The position numbers and the translations under genes were made by a program. Shown here in pieces: positions 43,949-52,217 of a DNA stretch of 64,000 bases. The DNA is from Seinonella peptonophila (GTDB lineage: Bacteria > Bacillota > Bacilli > Thermoactinomycetales > Thermoactinomycetaceae). The notes beneath the pieces were generated by a model. The model was not told the origin of the DNA and made no database searches. It saw only the letters and a list, made by a program, of their open reading frames with translations. Position 1 is the first letter of the stretch; the number at the start of each line of letters is the position of its first letter. The stretch lies in the NCBI RefSeq assembly GCF_900129355.1, contig NZ_FQVL01000001.1, forward strand, positions 697,753-761,752, given 5' to 3'.

Positions 43949-45873
43949 TGGAAATCCCTTCCTTCCAAGCTGACTCCAAAAACGCCTCCCAGTTTCTCTT
44001 TAAAAAAAGGTTCCAAAGCGAGATCATATAAAGTGAGTTGATTCCGTCTTTTGTCTAGAGTTTTTAAAGCATCTCGTAAAAGCATCTCCATATCATGTTT
44101 TTCTTCACATGTGGGAATGGAAATTTCTTGACTATCTGCTGGATAACTAGAAATAAATAACTCCATTTGATTGGAATAGACCCCTGAGTCGCTATGCATG
44201 AATGCTTGTTTAAGCGCATTACGAAAAGCAATCGTTGTGTTTAATCCAATACCTGCATACCATTTCTCATTTACGACTACCCAAAATACGGGAAATCCAG
44301 CTACTTCTTCTCCTTGATAAATAATAGACTCCCCATTAGCTATCGTTAACATTTTTAAATAATATGAGCATCTTTCATCATCAATGGCACTTAAATGGAC
44401 TCTCTTCATAAGCGAACGATAGATCGGTGACCAAGATTGTTTATTCATTTTCCTGTTCAGGATACTTTGAATACCACGACAAATACCTTCTGTCGACGAC
44501 AAACCTGTACCGATACCGAAATTTTCCATTTGATCTTTAAAAGGATTTTCTATACCTTCCAAAAGACGAGAAACATATGTTTCTATACCTGTAAAGCCAG
44601 CCTCTAATTGAGCTTCCTGATGAGTATAACCAATACAGATGATCTCTGGTAACAAATGAGCTCGTTCATTTGATAAAGGATCAGCAATTTGTACTTTGCA
44701 TTGTGCGAAAGGAAGTTGTTTTAAATCGCCCTCTTCCCATGTATGAAAAATCCCAGTAGTTTTAGAAGTGATTTGGTGGAAAAAGGAAAGTAATTGACTA
44801 GAATCTGATGCTGAACTTTGTTTATTGATATACTGAAGGATTTCAACCTCCTTAATAACAGGTTTTGTTCCAACTAACGGATGAGGTATAAAAGAATGCC
44901 AGTCCCCCTCCAACGTTTCTATATTTAATAAATAAAAAGGATGCTTTTTTTCTAAAGGTGTTACACCCGTTACCTGTTTAAAAAGCTCAAACACCATTGT
45001 ATTAGCGAGTATTGATCCAACTGTGGCTGAAGGATAATCTGGTTGTGGTTGTTCACAAAGTGAGGTTTGATGCAGGCGTCGCCATGCTGACTCCCAACAG
45101 GTTTCTGATCCAGGATGAACGAGAGGTCCGACCATTCCAAATTGCTGTAAATGGATAGCAGGAAGAAAATTTTTTCTTTCTTGACGACATATATTGTGCA
45201 GGAGTTTTAATAATTCGATATCTCGACCTGAGGATGCGAATAAAACAGTATCAAAAGGTTCTATGATTTCTCTCCAACCGATCTCTATGTCATTTTTTAT
45301 GTAAACTTCTCGAAGCGATAATTCTGGATCATCTTTCTGATAATGCTCAGTCAACTCAAGAATTCTTTGCTGTTGTCTAGAAGTAAGACCTTCCATAACA
45401 GCATGTACCTGTTTGAGTCCAGATTCAAAGAGCGCAGAAATTAGTGACACAAAAATTGAGTCAGATCCAATGGACAAAATATTGCTCTGACGATAACGTT
45501 GAAATAAATAGGCTCCTGAATGAACCAAATGGTCAACAAATTCAATTTGAGGTGCATATTTTTTTCGGATTGCCTCTGATAATTCGTCTGGAAGATCCCT
45601 ACTTATATCACGAACAAAACCGTATTTGTATAAAATTTCAGCAATTTCATACACTCGTTTTTGATGCGCTTGTGACAATCCTTCTGCGATCTCACTTAAT
45701 GAATATTCACCTGAAAAAAAAGGAATCAGTTTTTCAACCCACAAATCCATTTGACTTCCTTCGATTCGAAAGGAACGTTGATTGTTACGAAGATATACTC
45801 CACCTTTATGATCAGGTAAATAAAACACATCGCCCTGAATTTTCAATCGCATTGAAGCATTCAAATTTGACAT
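43945..45873 (-). CDS. ThiF-like TOMM maturation protein (leader binding)
   Basis: A 642-residue protein resembling the putative thiazole-containing-bacteriocin maturation family found beside heterocycloanthracin precursors. The N terminus (VFYLPDHKGGVYLRNNQRSF, FSGEYSLSEIAEGL) looks like the winged-helix RRE that holds leader peptides; a ThiF/E1-like fold follows (ILSIGSDSIFVSLISALFES), and the C-terminal half contains a YcaO-adjacent region (GIGTGLSSTEGICRGIQSIL). ATG 45873 has AAGGAGG 6 nt upstream; eight earlier codons are excluded. It probably presents the precursor to the YcaO enzyme encoded next. Confidence 0.85.
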   Translation of the reverse strand: MSNLNASMRLKIQGDVFYLPDHKGGVYLRNNQRSFRIEGSQMDLWVEKLIPFFSGEYSLSEIAEGLSQAHQKRVYEIAEILYKYGFVRDISRDLPDELSEAIRKKYAPQIEFVDHLVHSGAYLFQRYRQSNILSIGSDSIFVSLISALFESGLKQVHAVMEGLTSRQQQRILELTEHYQKDDPELSLREVYIKNDIEIGWREIIEPFDTVLFASSGRDIELLKLLHNICRQERKNFLPAIHLQQFGMVGPLVHPGSETCWESAWRRLHQTSLCEQPQPDYPSATVGSILANTMVFELFKQVTGVTPLEKKHPFYLLNIETLEGDWHSFIPHPLVGTKPVIKEVEILQYINKQSSASDSSQLLSFFHQITSKTTGIFHTWEEGDLKQLPFAQCKVQIADPLSNERAHLLPEIICIGYTHQEAQLEAGFTGIETYVSRLLEGIENPFKDQMENFGIGTGLSSTEGICRGIQSILNRKMNKQSWSPIYRSLMKRVHLSAIDDERCSYYLKMLTIANGESIIYQGEEVAGFPVFWVVVNEKWYAGIGLNTTIAFRNALKQAFMHSDSGVYSNQMELFISSYPADSQEISIPTCEEKHDMEMLLRDALKTLDKRRNQLTLYDLALEPFFKEKLGGVFGVSLEGRDFQ

Positions 45874-46015
45874 TTGATGCCTCCTTTTGGAAATCATTTT
45901 TTACTTTACTACTTTATGTTCAATTTTTTGTTTTATTGCTCAATTTAAAAGCCCCCAACATTTATTAAGAATGATGGGGTATAATGCAGAAAAAGAATAA
46001 CTATATGGTATCAAT

Positions 46016-46255
46016 TTAGAAAAAGAAGAAAGGGAAACATGGAAAGCAAGGAAAACCTCCAAAACACCCTCCACATCTACCACAAACAAAGCCACATCGT
46101 CCACATCCCCCGCATCGTCCGCATCGCCCGCATCGGCCACATTGGGTAACTTGATAATCTTGATCATACATCTGTTGATAGTCCCAATCAGCCATCTCTT
46201 CTTCAGTATAATCATCAATCTTTAACTTCTTCAGATCTTTTTTCAAATCACTCAT
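46016..46255 (-). CDS. TOMM precursor peptide, heterocycloanthracin-like
   Basis: A 79-residue peptide. The acidic/basic leader (residues 1-38, MSDLKKDLKKLKIDDYTEEE...) is followed by a core with 11 Cys at 39, 42, 45, 48, 51, 54, 58, 61, 64, 70 and 73, mostly in CGR, CGG and CFP units, ending PFFFF. The core has no Ser or Thr, so only thiazoles would form. ATG 46255 has GGAGG 9 nt upstream; the maturation genes follow 142 bp later on the same strand. It resembles the Cys-repeat heterocycloanthracin family of Bacillus. No protease or exporter gene is adjacent. Confidence 0.9.
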   Translation of the reverse strand: MSDLKKDLKKLKIDDYTEEEMADWDYQQMYDQDYQVTQCGRCGRCGRCGGCGRCGFVCGRCGGCFGGFPCFPCFPFFFF

Positions 46256-46491
46256 TTTTCGTAACCTCCGAATTTTAAATTGTCTGGATATATTTATGAT
46301 TGGATTTATGTAGTGGTTACAAATGAATTAAATTTTTCACCCAAGTGGTTGCCGTCTATCTCATCTTTTTACATAAAGCACCAAGAAAAGCTTTGGCAAA
46401 AAGAAAAATAATTTATTTGCGAAATGGTTTTAAAGTTGCTTTTCTATGAATTAATCCAACTACTATGCAAATACTACTAGCTTAAACCATA

Positions 46492-46527
46492 ATGAACCAG
46501 CCACAAATCATTTAGTGGCTGGTTCAT
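46492..46527. terminator. 13-bp hairpin between the 58-aa gene and the TOMM cluster
   Basis: ATGAACCAGCCAC pairs perfectly with GTGGCTGGTTCAT around a 10-nt loop. It probably ends the 58-aa gene transcript, although the T run is poor. Confidence 0.5.
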
Positions 46528-46546
46528 CTCATTCAACTATGCTTTG

Positions 46547-46723
46547 TCATCGATAAATTCCAATTTCCTTTATTTGAGTTATAGGGAAAAGTCGCTCTAG
46601 ATGATTACTTTGTATGGTTACAAAAGATTTATTCTCATACATGATTTGATGATAAAGCTCTTCAGCTGCTTTCCCTTTGACCTCAATCGTTTGACCACTT
46701 ATTAGGTTTATAATCGCTTTCAT
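46547..46723 (-). CDS. Small 58-aa protein, unrecognised
   Basis: A 58-codon frame on the minus strand: ATG 46723 with GGAGG 6 nt upstream, product MKAIINLISGQTIEVKGKAA... ending in IKEIGIYR. The pattern (short beta strands, one helix, beta strand) suggests a compact cytoplasmic domain. A hairpin at 46492-46527 follows the stop. I know no family. It is close to the TOMM precursor but has its own terminator. Confidence 0.65.
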   Translation of the reverse strand: MKAIINLISGQTIEVKGKAAEELYHQIMYENKSFVTIQSNHLERLFPITQIKEIGIYR

Positions 46724-46805
46724 TTAATTCCTCCGATCCCCTCTATTCAAATAGACTACAAGGCTTCAAATTCTTTAAGTTGATTTGGGATCAAACTAAC
46801 TCAAA

Positions 46806-47369
46806 TTAGATCCCTAGAAAATCACTAACCATAGACAAAATGAGTGCTAATCCCATCACTCCACTATTCAGCCAACTGAAACGAGTACTTCCACCCATTC
46901 GATAGGTATATTTACCATAGAGAATGATTGCTAACAAGATAAGAATTCCTTCAACACAAGCTGCGGTAATTGGAGAAGTCCATAATCCAAAACCGAGCAA
47001 AGGGAAATGTCCGATATTTCCAGGAAGAATTGGAAGATCTGGGCGATGTACTAACAAATCTAATAGCCAATGGCTAAAGTTAAGTCCAGCCACTGTTAGT
47101 GCACCTTTACTTCCCCAACGATTTTTTGTGATGAAGAACATAATCAAGGAGAAGAGGACAACTGTTAAGAGTGAATGGGAATATCCGGCATAAATTAAAT
47201 TAGCACCATAATTCCCTTCTCCTACTTTTGTCATTTTCTCTACCCCAGATAGCATGAAAACAACAAACAAAATATCTAGCCATTGAGTCGATAACATCAA
47301 AACCCATAAAGGAACCTGTTTTTGTTTTGTTTTTACAATCGCCGCCAAAGCAAAATGTCCAGCAAACAT
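46806..47369 (-). CDS. Membrane protein of the YdjM/metal-dependent-hydrolase type
   Basis: A 187-residue integral membrane protein with about five helices. Histidine/aspartate motifs GHFALAA, WLDILF, YSHSLL and SHWLLDLLVHRPDLP resemble the YdjM/DUF457 family, where these residues may bind metal. ATG 47369 has AGGAGG 7 nt upstream. It follows the TetR gene by 79 bp and is probably its target. Function unknown. Confidence 0.7.
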   Translation of the reverse strand: MFAGHFALAAIVKTKQKQVPLWVLMLSTQWLDILFVVFMLSGVEKMTKVGEGNYGANLIYAGYSHSLLTVVLFSLIMFFITKNRWGSKGALTVAGLNFSHWLLDLLVHRPDLPILPGNIGHFPLLGFGLWTSPITAACVEGILILLAIILYGKYTYRMGGSTRFSWLNSGVMGLALILSMVSDFLGI

Positions 47370-47448
47370 TTTCAAACCTCCTAAGATGTTAATTTAGATT
47401 CAAGCCACGGACAAAAGATGGTGAAAATAAGCATAAATAAGATAAAGC

Positions 47449-48054
47449 TCAATTTGGGTCAACCCCCTTCTGTTTTCCCTCTAGAAGAGTAGAAATTCCA
47501 ATAGTACCTAAAGTTACTATCTGATCACCTGGATTTCTGGAGAATTGGAGAGTTAATCCATCAATCAGTGCCAAAATCAATGTGGCATATGTTTCTAGTT
47601 GATCGGTAGACCAATCTGATGACCAACGATGTAATAATTCTTTAATCGTTTCACGCATGGCCATATAGATTTCTTCAAGCGTTTTACTTAGAGCAGGATT
47701 TCGTCGTGCTTCTAGCCACAGACTGAGCATCAAAGTAAACCAACCTTGATTCTCATTTCGAAAGTTTGCAACATGTTCAATCGCCATACGCATAAGATCA
47801 TCTGAGTCTTCTGCTTTCTTTACATCTTCGAAAACTTCTACTAATCCTCGATTTACGATCCATTCTCGAACCACTTCAATCAACAAACCTTCTTTTGTCC
47901 CAAAATGATGAAGAATTAAGCCATGACCCACTCCAGCTTCTTGGGCAATCTGTTTGATCGATGTATGGACATAACCTTGCTGTCCAAATAAAGAATAAGC
48001 AGCTTCTAAAATAGCAAATCGACGATCTTCAATATCATTTTTACCTCGTACCAT
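47449..48054 (-). CDS. TetR-family repressor
   Basis: A 201-residue regulator with the N-terminal TetR helix-turn-helix (AILEAAYSLFGQQGYVHTSIKQIAQEAGV...HHFGTKEGLL) and a helical ligand domain. ATG 48054 is chosen because GGAGG lies 7 nt upstream; an ATG at 48060 would be too near. A 34-bp palindrome over its promoter is the evident operator. It probably represses itself and the membrane-protein gene downstream. Confidence 0.9.
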   Translation of the reverse strand: MVRGKNDIEDRRFAILEAAYSLFGQQGYVHTSIKQIAQEAGVGHGLILHHFGTKEGLLIEVVREWIVNRGLVEVFEDVKKAEDSDDLMRMAIEHVANFRNENQGWFTLMLSLWLEARRNPALSKTLEEIYMAMRETIKELLHRWSSDWSTDQLETYATLILALIDGLTLQFSRNPGDQIVTLGTIGISTLLEGKQKGVDPN

Positions 48055-48090
48055 AAACATCCCTCCCAAACCTAACGATTTACTAGACAC

Positions 48091-48126
48091 AGTATAACAT
48101 TGACTGTACATACAGTCAATGTTATA
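48091..48126 (-). promoter_or_regulatory. TetR operator/promoter
   Basis: Perfect 16-bp arms TATAACATTGACTGTA and its complement (48093-48108, 48111-48126) flank a CA spacer. On the minus strand, TTGACT (48119-48114) and TATACT (48096-48091) are 17 bp apart inside it, so repressor binding would cover the promoter. By symmetry a rightward promoter also exists. Confidence 0.85.
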
Positions 48127-48297
48127 CATAGGTTATCTACCAAAATCATTGCCAACTCTATCCAATCAACTAGACTGAATGAAAATCGCTCCAAGAATGT
48201 TTATTCAAATAAATCTATTCTATAGACACTTATTTTCATTGGACGTACCAAGATATCCAGTAATCTTCGTCATCATCTCAATCATTTATCGAAAGCC

Positions 48298-48492
48298 CTA
48301 AACTTTTATTATGGCGTTCTCCATAGCTGATTGACCGTCCAGAGACCTGCTAGGCATGGTAGAATTCCAATCAAACCTATGCAGTCCAGTATCCCCAGAA
48401 GTATCTTTTACAAGTAGATTGAACAATGCGATGATCGTGCCGAGTGCAAACATCCCCGTTGCCACCCAATCAACTTTTAAACTCATCATCAA
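48298..48492 (-). CDS. Possible small membrane protein
   Basis: A 64-codon frame beginning MMMSLKVDWVATGMFALGT with one hydrophobic helix, then a polar tail (HRFDWNSTMPSRSLDGQSA). No convincing ribosome site is seen, so this is tentative. Confidence 0.3.
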   Translation of the reverse strand: MMMSLKVDWVATGMFALGTIIALFNLLVKDTSGDTGLHRFDWNSTMPSRSLDGQSAMENAIIKV

Positions 48493-48828
48493 TGCTAGAT
48501 CATTGTTATTTAGTTAAAATTTTAGGATTATATTCAAGATAACAATGGATTAACTTATATAATTCCCTTATGAAAATTGTTAACCTTTGCTGTCAATCCG
48601 GGAATAACCAACAGCTATTTCAGCGCTAACGTAAACAGCCGAGTATTCCAGCTATCGTGTATCAATGTATCAATCCAGGATATTAGCTTTGGCATGAAGT
48701 ATACAGAATAGCAAAATGAAATAATATTGACAATAGAAATATATAAGAATATATTTCTAATTAGAGGTATAGCTTTTCATTTCCTATTAGAAAGATAATT
48801 ATATTTAAACAAATCATGGGGTGATTGA
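48493..48828. other. Gene-free stretch before the NlpC/P60-like gene
   Basis: AT-rich sequence; I see only a probable promoter region for the secreted protein and no further gene or RNA. Confidence 0.4.
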
Positions 48829-49443
48829 GTGAGGAAATTTAAAATAACTGTTTTACTTCTTGCTTTGTTCTTAGCGCTACCTACGACAGTTTTTGGTGCA
48901 GTAATGAATGATGCATCATACAACATTGCAGGAAATAATGAAAAGATGAATAGCCATGATGATCAGAAAAGAGATAAAATTAAATCGATGATAAAAACAC
49001 TTAAAAAATTAGTAAAAAATAATGGCACTAACAACCTCCCTCGTATTGTCTATCAGATAGGAGGAAATCGACCACCAAATAGTAATTATGTCGGACATCT
49101 TGATGGTGCAAGTTTTACTCAGTGGATATATAAGAAATATTTTGGAATCAAGCTACCTCGAACAGTCTATGATCAATACAAATTGATGATAAAAGAAAAA
49201 AAAGCAGTCAAAGTTACTAAAGAGAATCTAAAACCTGGTGATTTAGTTTTTCATGAAAACACCTACAATTGCGGTGTTTGTAAGGATGATAACATTACAC
49301 ATGTAGGCATCTATATTGGTGATAATAAATTTGTCTATAATTCCTCCTCTAAAGGTGGAATTGTTATTAACGATCTAAGAGAACCTTATTTTACATCTCA
49401 TTACTATGATGCAATCCGGATAAACGGGGTAGGAAGTAAGTAA
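48829..49443 (+). CDS. Secreted NlpC/P60-like protein without catalytic cysteine
   Basis: A 204-residue exported protein starting at GTG 48829 (GGGGTG upstream), with a signal peptide cleaved near residue 23 (TVFGA). The C-terminal ~120 residues follow the NlpC/P60 layout: a helix where the enzyme has D-C-S-G-F, KLPRTVYDQY, LKPGDLVF, and THVGIYIGDNKFV with the catalytic His at ~158. But the nucleophile segment reads DGASF (92-96), with no Cys. It is probably a non-hydrolytic wall-binding protein. The alternative is a divergent family. Confidence 0.7.
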   Translation: MRKFKITVLLLALFLALPTTVFGAVMNDASYNIAGNNEKMNSHDDQKRDKIKSMIKTLKKLVKNNGTNNLPRIVYQIGGNRPPNSNYVGHLDGASFTQWIYKKYFGIKLPRTVYDQYKLMIKEKKAVKVTKENLKPGDLVFHENTYNCGVCKDDNITHVGIYIGDNKFVYNSSSKGGIVINDLREPYFTSHYYDAIRINGVGSK

Positions 49444-49681
49444 CGGCCTATTAATCACTAACCTTAAAAGATATGGGAATTAGACAACTTACTTGGTATA
49501 AAAGCTGAATTTTAACAGTAATTATTTCACCCCATTTATTCTGATCTATCCAAACATAACGGATATTCAGGGAATGAACCGCCTAGTAAAGCTATAAACG
49601 TTATCCTATTAACCTTACCCTAACGTTCACATCTAAATCTTATACAATGATTTATCAAATCATAGGATTCCTAAACTGATT

Positions 49682-49722
49682 ATGAAAGAACCAGTTAATT
49701 AGGTATTAACTGGTTCTTTCAT
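49682..49722. repeat. 18-bp perfect hairpin
   Basis: ATGAAAGAACCAGTTAAT (49682-49699) and its complement (49705-49722) around a 5-nt loop. There is no T run on either side. Confidence 0.5.
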
Positions 49723-49823
49723 GCTATTGGAAGAGCGAGTCTATTTATATCCTATTACACCTTTTCAACACGTTAAATATTTGACTGACAACTAATTACT
49801 TAGTTAACTAACGTTTCAATCAT

Positions 49824-49861
49824 AACAATTCTTAGCATCGTCCACTAAGAATTGTTTTTTA
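49824..49861 (+). terminator. Intrinsic terminator without an assigned gene
   Basis: AACAATTCTTAG/CTAAGAATTGTT arms followed by TTTTTATTT. The transcript it ends is not identified, which may indicate a short RNA upstream. Confidence 0.65.
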
Positions 49862-50052
49862 TTTCAGCCAATTTTTTTTGTAAAGCTATTTCTAACCCCC
49901 CAAGAGAAATAATATTCGTAATCCATTGTGCCTAGAGTCTATTTCATCAAGAAGCAAGTGCCTTCTCAATCTGTCAGGTTCATCTTCACACTCGATAAGT
50001 GATAGAGGCTGTTTCCAAACATCGAACAAGTATTCAAAGGAACCTTGTTGAA

Positions 50053-50210
50053 CTACTACTACCTACAGAGGTGGTAGATTCCTGCGAACACCAGACAAAC
50101 GTCCAGTTATCTTAGCAGGCTCTACCCGCCGTCCCAGCGGTGAAAACAAAGTATGCTCCCTACTTTCGCTTGGTTTTCGCAACTTCGGTGAGCTGGTTGG
50201 TTGAAGATTT
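50053..50210. ncRNA. Candidate structured RNA
   Basis: Clustered nested stems: GGTAGA/TCTACC (50073-50078, 50121-50126) enclosing CCTGC/GCAGG (50081-50085, 50115-50119); CCGC/GCGG (50126-50129, 50137-50140); and GAAAAC/GTTTTC (50142-50147, 50173-50178) enclosing AAAGTA/TACTTT (50148-50153, 50161-50166). It is GC-richer than its surroundings and non-coding. The strand is undetermined; an IS200/IS605-type guide RNA is one possibility. Confidence 0.35.
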
Positions 50211-50329
50211 TACGTTACTGACCCTTTCCAGCAACAACCCCATATCTTCAGTTTTCAAAGAGCTACAACTATTCTAACAAAAAAAGTGGTTATAAGCATC
50301 CCCGCAAAAGGGATACCGAACCACGTCCC

Positions 50330-50375
50330 ATTCACCTCACCGCTTGTAGAAGCGGGAGTACTCTTGGACGAATTT
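50330..50375. mobile_element. Possible IS200/IS605 right-end remnant
   Basis: The hairpin CCGCTT-GTAG-AAGCGG (50340-50355) followed by GAGTACTCTTGG resembles the element end at 23501-23527 (CGCAT-GA-ATGCG, GGGGATTCTTGG). No transposase is readable beside it. Confidence 0.3.
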
Positions 50376-50522
50376 GGATAGAGCCGAAAGTATGTCAGTC
50401 AACATCAACTTTGTACTCATAGAGATGTGTTTTACAAAAAAACTTACCAACTTCCTGGAACAGTGTTCAACTTGTCACCATGTACGTTCCCGAACAGCTG
50501 AACCCGAATGAAACCTACCTTT

Positions 50523-51116
50523 TTATTTCGACCATTTCCATTCGTCACTTTTGCGTATGGTCAAAAGACCTTCCGAAATATCCCGAATGATCTGCTCAAG
50601 CCATATTTTTTCAGCCTCCAATAGAGCCAATTCATACTCTGTTTCAATAATAAAAAGTCTACTGACTCCTGACTGTTGTGTAATATCTATTGAGGAACGA
50701 ATTGTCTTGATTTGTTCAGCTAAATTGCTTTTACGTTTTCGAAGCAGTTCATATGCCTCATGGGGTGATAAATGTGCCAGGAACGCAAGTCCTGCTGCAA
50801 ATTGCGTGTATTCTTTTACTGGTTTTTGCACCAAATACCTTAGCCAATCAAAAAATTCATCGTAACCAGCAGGTGTAAGTTCGTAAATTGTCCTTGCAGG
50901 ATGTTTCCCTTCTTTTAACGTTTCTTTGGCACGAATCATTTTATTTTTTAACAAATGATCAATCACAGCATAAAGGGAACCTGTATTCAGCTTAATCGTA
51001 TCCGAGATTCCACGCTTCTTCATGGTAACTCCAATCTCATACGGATGCATAGGGCTCTCATTAAGCAATGATAAGACAGCTAAAGCAAGCAAATTGCTTC
51101 GCTTTGATTTAGGCAT
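50523..51116 (-). CDS. PadR-family regulator
   Basis: A 197-residue PadR regulator: winged helix at residues ~10-85 (LALAVLSLLNESPMHPYEIG, LNTGSLYAVIDHLLKNKMI, RTIYELTPAGYDEF) and a C-terminal helical dimerisation domain (Vir_act_alpha_C-like). The ATG follows AAGGAGTG. It is divergent from a DUF998 membrane protein that it probably represses. Confidence 0.9.
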   Translation of the reverse strand: MPKSKRSNLLALAVLSLLNESPMHPYEIGVTMKKRGISDTIKLNTGSLYAVIDHLLKNKMIRAKETLKEGKHPARTIYELTPAGYDEFFDWLRYLVQKPVKEYTQFAAGLAFLAHLSPHEAYELLRKRKSNLAEQIKTIRSSIDITQQSGVSRLFIIETEYELALLEAEKIWLEQIIRDISEGLLTIRKSDEWKWSK

Positions 51117-51182
51117 TCGACATCACTCCTTCGATCTCATTATAAAAGAACAAGTTTTTCTTTTAAATACTAGTTGACTAAT

Positions 51183-51215
51183 TATAGTTTAAAAAATATA
51201 GTTTAATTATAGTAT
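51183..51215. promoter_or_regulatory. Tandem TATAGTWT repeats in the PadR/DUF998 spacer
   Basis: TATAGTTT at 51183 and 51197 and TATAGTAT at 51208, spaced 14 and 11 bp, ending in TATAAT-like sequence. They are possible regulator half-sites or simply AT-rich promoter sequence. Confidence 0.3.
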
Positions 51216-51346
51216 AATTCCAATCAAAGAACCGTCATCTATTTTAATCAATGGTAAATGCATGACATGACACCAAGCCGTTAAAAATTCATTGAAAACT
51301 CTGTTTCAATTTAACATCGAAGACAAAACAACTGGGAGGATTAAAA

Positions 51347-52024
51347 ATGAAACAGCTTAAAGAAAGAAAATCATTTCCATTCATGCAGTTATTACCCCTC
51401 GGCGCCATTCTAGGTCCAATCATATTCACCCTCACCTGGTTCATTCTCGGTTTTATCAGCACAGGTTACACCATTTACAATGTACGAATTGAGCCTTATT
51501 CAGTTATTACTCAACCAATCAGCGGTCTAGGGATGGGTTCAACCGCACTTTTTATGAATTCGTCCTTTATCTTGAGTGGAATCTTACTTTTAATTGGTAT
51601 TATTGGGATCTTCCATTCACTGAGGGGAATCGGACAGACTTTAATGCGTCGGCTTTGTATGATCTTGTTTATCCTTTCACCAATTGGACTCGTCATTTGT
51701 GGAATTTTCAATCTTGAAGCGACTTTCATGCACTCAATTGGCTTTCTATTGAGTACAGGAACTACCATTTTGAGTTTTCTAACAGCTGGTTTATATTTAC
51801 GACAAATCCCGGGTTGGAAAACGCTCGGGAAAGGGCTGCTTATTGGAAGTCCCCTTACCCTTATCCTCTTCATTTTGTTCTTTCTGAATTTCGATCCAAT
51901 TGCTTCGGGAGAAGGTAGAGGTATAGCTGGAATATACAGTCGACTTCTTGCTATAGAGGTGCTTATCTGGTTCGTGATCATGGGATGGTTGTCTTTTAAA
52001 CGCGCTCATCACACACGATCTTAA
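51347..52024 (+). CDS. DUF998 membrane protein
   Basis: A 225-residue protein with six hydrophobic helices typical of DUF998: ISGLGMG...FMNSSF after the first helix, and MHSIGFLLSTGTTI later. ATG 51347 has GGGAGG 8 nt upstream. The divergent PadR gene is its likely regulator. The family has no known reaction; membrane stress or drug response is a guess from the regulator. Confidence 0.8.
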   Translation: MKQLKERKSFPFMQLLPLGAILGPIIFTLTWFILGFISTGYTIYNVRIEPYSVITQPISGLGMGSTALFMNSSFILSGILLLIGIIGIFHSLRGIGQTLMRRLCMILFILSPIGLVICGIFNLEATFMHSIGFLLSTGTTILSFLTAGLYLRQIPGWKTLGKGLLIGSPLTLILFILFFLNFDPIASGEGRGIAGIYSRLLAIEVLIWFVIMGWLSFKRAHHTRS

Positions 52025-52099
52025 CAATATCCAAAAAATAACACTGATCATAATCGCTCAAATATAAATCAGAAGTCACAGTAGTTGTCTAACCAAACA

Positions 52100-52127
52100 A
52101 AACAACGTTCATTTTCCAACGTTGTTT
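52100..52127 (+). terminator. Terminator of the DUF998 gene
   Basis: AAACAACGTT/AACGTTGTTT arms with an 8-nt loop; the following T run is short. Confidence 0.5.
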
Positions 52128-52217
52128 GTAAGCGTCGTCCATAGTATTGGTCGGCGTTTTTACTTGGAATTTTTCTAATCGTGAATAGTTGTACATACAA
52201 TCTAATTTGTAAACATA

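Larger units (their letters stand above)
49444..50052. other. Gene-free stretch after the NlpC/P60-like gene
   Basis: About 600 bp without a supported gene. It contains an 18-bp perfect hairpin (49682) and a terminator (49824). Confidence 0.5.

Noticed and set aside
46060-46140. Possible short tandem repeat or CRISPR-like array
   Set aside because: The periodicity is the codon repeat of the precursor core, with no spacers.
45940-46218. Acidic 92-codon frame overlapping the TOMM precursor
   Set aside because: It is a frame shadow of the CGR/CGG codon repeats; the other frame has the GGAGG site, leader and Cys core.
24021-50393. The 13-mer GAGCCGAAAGTAT at 24021 and 50381
   Set aside because: Many 13-mers repeat by chance in 64 kb, and the flanks do not match.
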